Of a stretch of 10,806 bases of DNA, positions 6,784 through 10,806 are shown piece after piece (positions within the stretch are counted from its first letter, which is position 1; every line of letters starts with the position of its first letter). A model generated the notes under the pieces. That model was not told the DNA's origin. It worked only from the letters and a program-made list of their open reading frames with translations, and searched no databases. A program made the position numbers and the translations under genes. Source of the stretch: Chloroflexota bacterium (GTDB lineage: Bacteria; Chloroflexota; Dehalococcoidia; Lucifugimonadales; Lucifugimonadaceae); contig JAURLM010000264.1 in assembly GCA_030831265.1 (NCBI GenBank), positions 1 to 10,806 on the forward strand, read 5' to 3'.

Positions 6784-8355
6784 ATGATGTCTCTTCCTGA
6801 ATTCACGCTGGATCACCTGCTGAGGAACAGCGCCGAACGCAATCCGGCTACCATTGCTGTGATCGACGGTGACCGTTCCTTCACCTATGAGCAGCTTGAT
6901 GCCGAGGCTGGCAAGCTGGCTGCTGCCCTGCTGGCGAACGGTGTGAAGCGAGGCGACCGCGTTGGAGTGCTGGTGGAGAAAAGCTGGGAATCGGTCGTCA
7001 GCATGTTCGGCATCAATCGCGCTGCCGCCACTTTCGTGAACCTGAGCCCGCTGCTCAAGGCGGACCAGATCACCCACATCATGAACAACTGCCAGGTGAG
7101 CTTGCTCATCGCAGACACCGGGCTGCTGCCGGATGAGCCGCTGCCCCGCGTCCGGGCCGTCTTTGCTCACGGCAACAAAACACCCGATGTCCAGTGGGCA
7201 GACTCCGTAAAGCCCCTTGCTGATGCGATGTCCGCAGCCACGCCTGTGATGCAGCTTTCGGCCAAAAGCAGTGACCTTGCCACAATCATCTACACATCCG
7301 GGTCAACCGGTCGTCCCAAGGGCATCATGCTCACGCACACGAACGCTGTGGCCGGGGCGCAGATAGTCAACACGTATCTCGAAAACACAGCTGATGACCG
7401 TGTTCTATGTGTGCTGCCGTTCAACTTCGACGCAGGGCTGAACCAGTTGCTCACGATGATCCGCATCGGCGGTACGTCGGTGCTCCAGCGTTCGCTGCTG
7501 CCCGGAGACATCCTGAAGAACCTGCGAGACCACGCAATCACAGGGCTGGCCGGTGTTCCGCCGCTATGGGCTGTTCTCCAGCAGTTGAAGCGCAGCCTTG
7601 AACGCGAGCCGCTGACAGAACTCCGCTATGTAACCAACACTGGCGGCATGATCCCCGGCACGCACCTCGACCGCCTAAAGGAAATGCTGCCGCACACGAA
7701 GATATTCCTGATGTACGGGCTGACCGAGGCGTTTCGGTCAACGTACCTGCCACCTGATCAGATTCATCGCGGGCCGTCATGTATTGGCAAGGCGATTCCT
7801 GATACCGATATCTGGGTAGTCACGCCGGATGGCCGTGAGACAGCTCCTGGTGAAGTAGGTGAACTGGTGCACCGCGGACCAACGGTTGCGCTGGGTTACT
7901 GGGGTGATGAGGAGAAAACTTCATCTGTATATCGCCCGAACCCGTTTGCCCCGAAGGAAACACTAGACCGTGACCTTGTGGTCTACTCAGGTGACCTCGT
8001 CACGCGTGACGAAGACGGCTACATGTACTTCGTTGGCCGCAGGGACGAACAGATAAAGACTGAAGGCTACCGCGTTAGCCCTCAGGAGGTCGAAGACCTG
8101 CTGTGCTCAAGCCCTGATGTTCATGAAGCGGCTGTGTTCGGCAAGAAAGACCCGGTTCTTGGACACAAGATTGTTGCTGTTGTGACACTAGACGGCAGCA
8201 AGGACGGCACGGCAGAGCAGATTAAGCATTTCTGTGTGGAAAAAGCGCCGCACTACATGGTTCCGAGAGAGATTCACATCCTGCAGGAAATGCCTCGGAC
8301 ATCCAGCGGAAAAATGGACAGGAGCACCCTGAAGCGTGAGTACGCAGAAGGCTAA
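6784..8355 (+). CDS. AMP-forming acyl/aminoacyl ligase (ANL family, exosortase A-associated type)
   Basis: 523 residues, full length for an ANL-superfamily ligase, which uses ATP to adenylate a carboxylic acid and passes it to a pantetheine thiol. Visible core motifs: A3 P-loop YTSGSTGRPKG (170-180), A5 YGLTE (311-315), A7 YSGD (401-404), A8 hinge GRRDEQIKTEGYR (417-429), and the A10 catalytic lysine in SSGK (K510). All key residues are present, so it should be active. The order carrier protein - ligase - PLP decarboxylase matches the exosortase A-associated pair (ligase family TIGR03098 beside TIGR03099), where the substrate is unknown. I infer that it loads an amino acid or dicarboxylate on the upstream carrier protein. 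ATG 6784 abuts the carrier stop; ATG 6787 is an alternative start, with GGGG at 6775-6778 the only Shine-Dalgarno-like run. CoA ligase activity cannot be excluded. Confidence 0.9.
   Translation: MMSLPEFTLDHLLRNSAERNPATIAVIDGDRSFTYEQLDAEAGKLAAALLANGVKRGDRVGVLVEKSWESVVSMFGINRAAATFVNLSPLLKADQITHIMNNCQVSLLIADTGLLPDEPLPRVRAVFAHGNKTPDVQWADSVKPLADAMSAATPVMQLSAKSSDLATIIYTSGSTGRPKGIMLTHTNAVAGAQIVNTYLENTADDRVLCVLPFNFDAGLNQLLTMIRIGGTSVLQRSLLPGDILKNLRDHAITGLAGVPPLWAVLQQLKRSLEREPLTELRYVTNTGGMIPGTHLDRLKEMLPHTKIFLMYGLTEAFRSTYLPPDQIHRGPSCIGKAIPDTDIWVVTPDGRETAPGEVGELVHRGPTVALGYWGDEEKTSSVYRPNPFAPKETLDRDLVVYSGDLVTRDEDGYMYFVGRRDEQIKTEGYRVSPQEVEDLLCSSPDVHEAAVFGKKDPVLGHKIVAVVTLDGSKDGTAEQIKHFCVEKAPHYMVPREIHILQEMPRTSSGKMDRSTLKREYAEG
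8320..8338 (+). promoter_or_regulatory. Ribosome binding site for the decarboxylase inside the ligase gene
   Basis: AGGAG at 8320-8324, within the end of the ligase gene, lies 11 bases before GTG 8336. That start overlaps the ligase by 20 bases and suggests translational coupling. In-frame GTG 8375 and ATG 8378 have no purine-rich site before them, which favours GTG 8336. Confidence 0.5.
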
Positions 8356-9670
8356 AGTCGATCACCTGACGGCGGTGATGTCCGGTGGCAGTGGCGGGGG
8401 CGACGAGCTTCTGTTCGGTACGACACCGGTATCTGCGCTGGCAGACCAGGTCTCCACACCGTTCTACGCTTACAGCGGCGACGCTATCGAGGCACGTATC
8501 AATCGCCTTCGTAGCGCACTTGGTTCCGATACCGAGATTTTCTACTCACTCAAAGCGAATCCAAGCCTCGGCATCTGCCAGTTGATGGCGAACAAAGGTG
8601 TTGGAGCAGAACTTGCGTCCATTGGCGAACTCTTGCTTGCAAAGAAAGCTGGATTCGCACCGGAAATGATCATCTTCGCCGGTCCCGGCAAAAGCATGGA
8701 GGAGCTTGAGACGTCCATAACGATGGGCATCTCGGCGATCAATGCAGAATCCGCAGGCGAAATCGAGCGCATCGCTGAAATCGCGGCTCGGCACGGAACC
8801 GTTGCGCGGGTCTCTTTGCGAGTGAACCCGGCGGCCGCGCTTAAAGGCGCCCAAATGCGAATGGGCGGTGGCCCACAGCAGTTCGGCATCGACGAGGAGC
8901 AGGTTCCCGGTATCCTTGACCGGTTTTCCGGACATCCGAACCTCCAGTTCGTCGGAATTCACGTATATGCGGGAACCCAGATGACTGACGCTGAGGCTAT
9001 CCTCGCCAACTGCCGCAACACGCTTGAGGTTGGACGTGCTGTTTCAGAGCGCATTGAGCAACCCTTGCAGGAGCTCGACTTTGGTGGTGGGTTTGCCGTC
9101 CCGTATTTCGAGAACTCGCCAGAATTCGATCTTGATCTATTTGCCGCCGGTTACCGCGAACTCATCAAGGAAGCCAAAGGCGAGACTGCATTCGCGGGAA
9201 CTCGCTTCATCATTGAGCTAGGCCGGTACCTCGTCGCCGAAGCCGGTGTCTACGTGACACGAGTGGTTGACGTGAAGTGGTCACGGGGCAAGAAGTACAT
9301 CGTGACTGACGGTGGCATGAACCACCACATCACGGCGACCGGTAACTTTGGACAGGTGTTCCGCAAGTCATATCCAATCGCCGCTTTGACGCATCTACAC
9401 GGTGATATGGAAGACCCGGCGGCTGTTGTTGGGCCTTGCTGCACGCCGCTGGACATCCTGGGTCAAAACCTGGAGCTACCTGCGGTTGAAACCGGTGACC
9501 TCATCGGTGTTTTTTACAGTGGCGCATACGGATACAGTGCCAGCAGCCTGGCGTTCCTGAGTCACCCGACACCAGCCGAGGTAATGGTTTACCGCGGGAA
9601 TACGCACGTGTTGCGCAAACAGGGAAGGCCAGACCAGGTACTGGACGGCCAGATCCCGGTACAGATGTAG
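8336..9670 (+). CDS. Fold-type III PLP-dependent decarboxylase (exosortase A-associated type)
   Basis: 444 residues; family of diaminopimelate/ornithine decarboxylases, which remove a carboxylate from an amino acid bound to PLP. The alanine-racemase-like barrel holds the PLP lysine in FYSLKAN (K73), GIHVYAGTQ (H209), the phosphate-binding GGG (250-252) and ELGRY (E294). The C-terminal beta domain has GPCCTPLDIL (C368) and GAYGYSAS (Y398). It is not a normal lysA product: it has GTQ for GSQ and ELGR for EPGR, and SLAFLSHPTPAEV follows where diaminopimelate decarboxylase has SNYN. That tail, and its place after an ANL ligase, fit the exosortase A-associated decarboxylases (TIGR03099). I infer decarboxylation of a carrier-bound substrate, as BtrK does on the carrier BtrI; free-amino-acid decarboxylation remains possible. 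It ends the tight operon; 196 non-coding bases follow. Confidence 0.88.
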   Translation: MSTQKAKVDHLTAVMSGGSGGGDELLFGTTPVSALADQVSTPFYAYSGDAIEARINRLRSALGSDTEIFYSLKANPSLGICQLMANKGVGAELASIGELLLAKKAGFAPEMIIFAGPGKSMEELETSITMGISAINAESAGEIERIAEIAARHGTVARVSLRVNPAAALKGAQMRMGGGPQQFGIDEEQVPGILDRFSGHPNLQFVGIHVYAGTQMTDAEAILANCRNTLEVGRAVSERIEQPLQELDFGGGFAVPYFENSPEFDLDLFAAGYRELIKEAKGETAFAGTRFIIELGRYLVAEAGVYVTRVVDVKWSRGKKYIVTDGGMNHHITATGNFGQVFRKSYPIAALTHLHGDMEDPAAVVGPCCTPLDILGQNLELPAVETGDLIGVFYSGAYGYSASSLAFLSHPTPAEVMVYRGNTHVLRKQGRPDQVLDGQIPVQM

Positions 9671-9866
9671 GTACCCATCACAGTTTCCTGCTACGAATTA
9701 GCTGACCAGAGTGGGCATTTGAAACTGCGGTCTCACCGGCCTTGACCAATTAGCCAGAGTCAGCATGAGCATTACCTGCGAATATAGCGAGAATGGCATT
9801 AACTGGTACACGTGGATGTGCTGCCAGCAATTCAAGACACTACGTCCGAGAGTAAAAGCCTGATAT
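9671..9866. other. Intergenic region with an imperfect direct repeat, no gene seen
   Basis: No ORF with a start signal, no tRNA and no clear terminator. AATTAGC+CAGAGT occurs twice: at 9696-9712 with TGAC inserted between the parts, and contiguously at 9748-9760. TTGACC at 9742-9747 resembles a -35 box, but no -10 box lies 16-18 bases on, and TATAGC at 9783 is too far away. The gap may hold the promoter of the glycosyltransferase gene. Confidence 0.35.
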
Positions 9867-10806
9867 ATGACTGAACAGCGCAAACGAGTTGCGATATTCC
9901 TGAACACTCCTGTGTCGCCCGAACGCAAGGAGCAGATACGCACGGGTGCCATGCCTCGGCATGACATCCTGCTACTGCGGGAACGCCTCAATGCCCGTCT
10001 TATTGAGCCCAAGAAACCCATCGGATACGGACGGTTCGGCTCCATTGGCAGGTTCTGGCAGTTGTTCAGCTCGGCGTGGCTAGCATGGCGTCGACGCAAA
10101 GACTATGACGTGATTGTCATGGACCTTGACGGCATTGGCGTTTTCCTCGCCCTGCTCTTCAAGCTGTTCAGGACGAAAAAAGGACATGTCCTGATCTGTC
10201 ACGGCAAGCTGTCAGGCGGGTACGGAGCAAAACTGCTCCGCATGTTCAACCTACAGCGCCACATCAACTATTTCGTATGTTACGGCCCTGCGGTAGCGCG
10301 GCGTTTCGTGGAAGTGGTCGGCGTGCCCGAGGAACAGGTCAAACTGGTCAGGCACCCGGCAGATCATCACTGGTGGAAGCCCAGTGATAGAACCCCGGAA
10401 CCACTCATCTCAAGTGCCGGGCTGCTGGTCAGGGACTATGCAACGCTGGCACAGGCAGTTCGGGATCTTGATGTTCAGGTACAGATTGCCGCCTACAGTC
10501 CGTGGGTTGACCCGGCGAAGCAGCCTGCTGGTGGAGCGCCTGACAACGTGAAGTTCACGCGTCTGCCACAAAATGAGCTACGAGACCTGTACGACCGATC
10601 AATGTTCGTAGTAGTCCCACTCATCCCCACAAGTGGCCAGGCAGGCTCGCTCGTAATCTACGAGTCGATGGCAATGGGCAAGGCAGTCATCGTCGCTGAA
10701 ACCGAAGGCGAACTTGCACTGCAACTTGTCATGGAGGGTGAAACCGGCCTGTATTACCAGCCCGGTGACGTCGAAGGACTACGCTCAGCCATCAAACGCC
10801 TGCTCG
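9867..10806 (+). CDS. GT4-type glycosyltransferase, 3' partial
   Basis: The first 313 residues are visible and the frame runs off the right edge. GT4 enzymes (GT-B fold) transfer a sugar from a nucleotide-sugar to a growing glycan, usually at the cytoplasmic face of the membrane. The N-terminal half (RVAIFLNTPV, then YDVIVMDLDGIGVFLALLF near 80-98) is the acceptor Rossmann domain. The C-terminal half has the donor-binding signature YESMAMGKAVIVAE with E266, followed by EGETGLYYQPGDVEGLRSAI (290-309), which matches the EGxTGxLv.PGD..aLa.ai pattern of the family. ATG 9867 is the earliest possible start because TGA at 9861-9863 is in frame just before it; the ribosome binding site is weak. With the GNAT-ACP-ligase-decarboxylase operon upstream, it suggests a polysaccharide or glycolipid locus continuing to the right. 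Donor and acceptor are unknown. Confidence 0.85.
   Translation, partial: MTEQRKRVAIFLNTPVSPERKEQIRTGAMPRHDILLLRERLNARLIEPKKPIGYGRFGSIGRFWQLFSSAWLAWRRRKDYDVIVMDLDGIGVFLALLFKLFRTKKGHVLICHGKLSGGYGAKLLRMFNLQRHINYFVCYGPAVARRFVEVVGVPEEQVKLVRHPADHHWWKPSDRTPEPLISSAGLLVRDYATLAQAVRDLDVQVQIAAYSPWVDPAKQPAGGAPDNVKFTRLPQNELRDLYDRSMFVVVPLIPTSGQAGSLVIYESMAMGKAVIVAETEGELALQLVMEGETGLYYQPGDVEGLRSAIKRLL

Noticed and set aside
6574..7170. Minus-strand ORF of 198 codons
   Set aside because: It lies opposite the carrier protein and the ligase N-terminus, both confidently identified; no recognisable domain.
9742..9788. Promoter made of TTGACC and TATAGC
   Set aside because: The two boxes are 35 bases apart, about twice the usable spacing, and neither has a good partner at 16-18 bases.
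9698..10099. Minus-strand ORF of 133 codons spanning the gap and the glycosyltransferase start
   Set aside because: Over half of it is antisense to the glycosyltransferase; no domain or start signal recognised. It could have been a divergent small gene, but nothing supports that.

Overview
The window carries eight protein-coding genes, all on the + strand, and no RNA gene, insertion sequence or CRISPR array that I can see. It reads as a bacterial chromosome of moderate GC content. The exported proteins have long Pro/Thr linkers, paired 'GWNLVSF...GYWV' C-terminal repeats, and a small beta domain with 'GDVITAFDPAGVLIG...DEGADPGD'. I associate these with Chloroflexota, especially the marine SAR202/Dehalococcoidia type. 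This is a style-based inference: no phylogenetic marker gene is present.

Region 1 (1-5296) encodes cell-surface or exported proteins. First is a large protein with a NodB-like polysaccharide deacetylase domain followed by an Ig-like domain, an FN3 domain and a repeated C-terminal module; its 5' end lies outside the window or is frameshifted. 19 bases later comes a short membrane-anchored protein with a beta domain of unknown function. After a 256-base gap with a hairpin, a membrane-anchored M23 metallopeptidase with a C-terminal carbohydrate-binding-like beta domain follows.

Region 2 (5388-9670) is a compact operon of four genes: a two-domain GNAT-type acyltransferase, an acyl carrier protein, an AMP-forming acyl/aminoacyl ligase, and a fold-type III PLP decarboxylase. 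Gaps are 13, 0 and -20 bases. The ligase and decarboxylase resemble the pair known from exosortase A/PEP-CTERM exopolysaccharide loci (the families modelled as TIGR03098 and TIGR03099). By analogy with butirosin biosynthesis (BtrI carrier protein, BtrJ ligase, BtrK decarboxylase), I infer that the ligase loads an amino acid on the carrier protein, the decarboxylase removes a carboxylate while it is tethered, and the GNAT protein could move the resulting aminoacyl group to an acceptor such as an envelope sugar.

Region 3 (9867-end) begins a GT4-type glycosyltransferase that runs off the right edge, which supports a polysaccharide or glycoconjugate setting. The most interesting element is the ACP-ligase-decarboxylase-GNAT cassette beside a glycosyltransferase and wall/glycan-remodelling enzymes. 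No exosortase or PEP-CTERM substrate is visible in the window.
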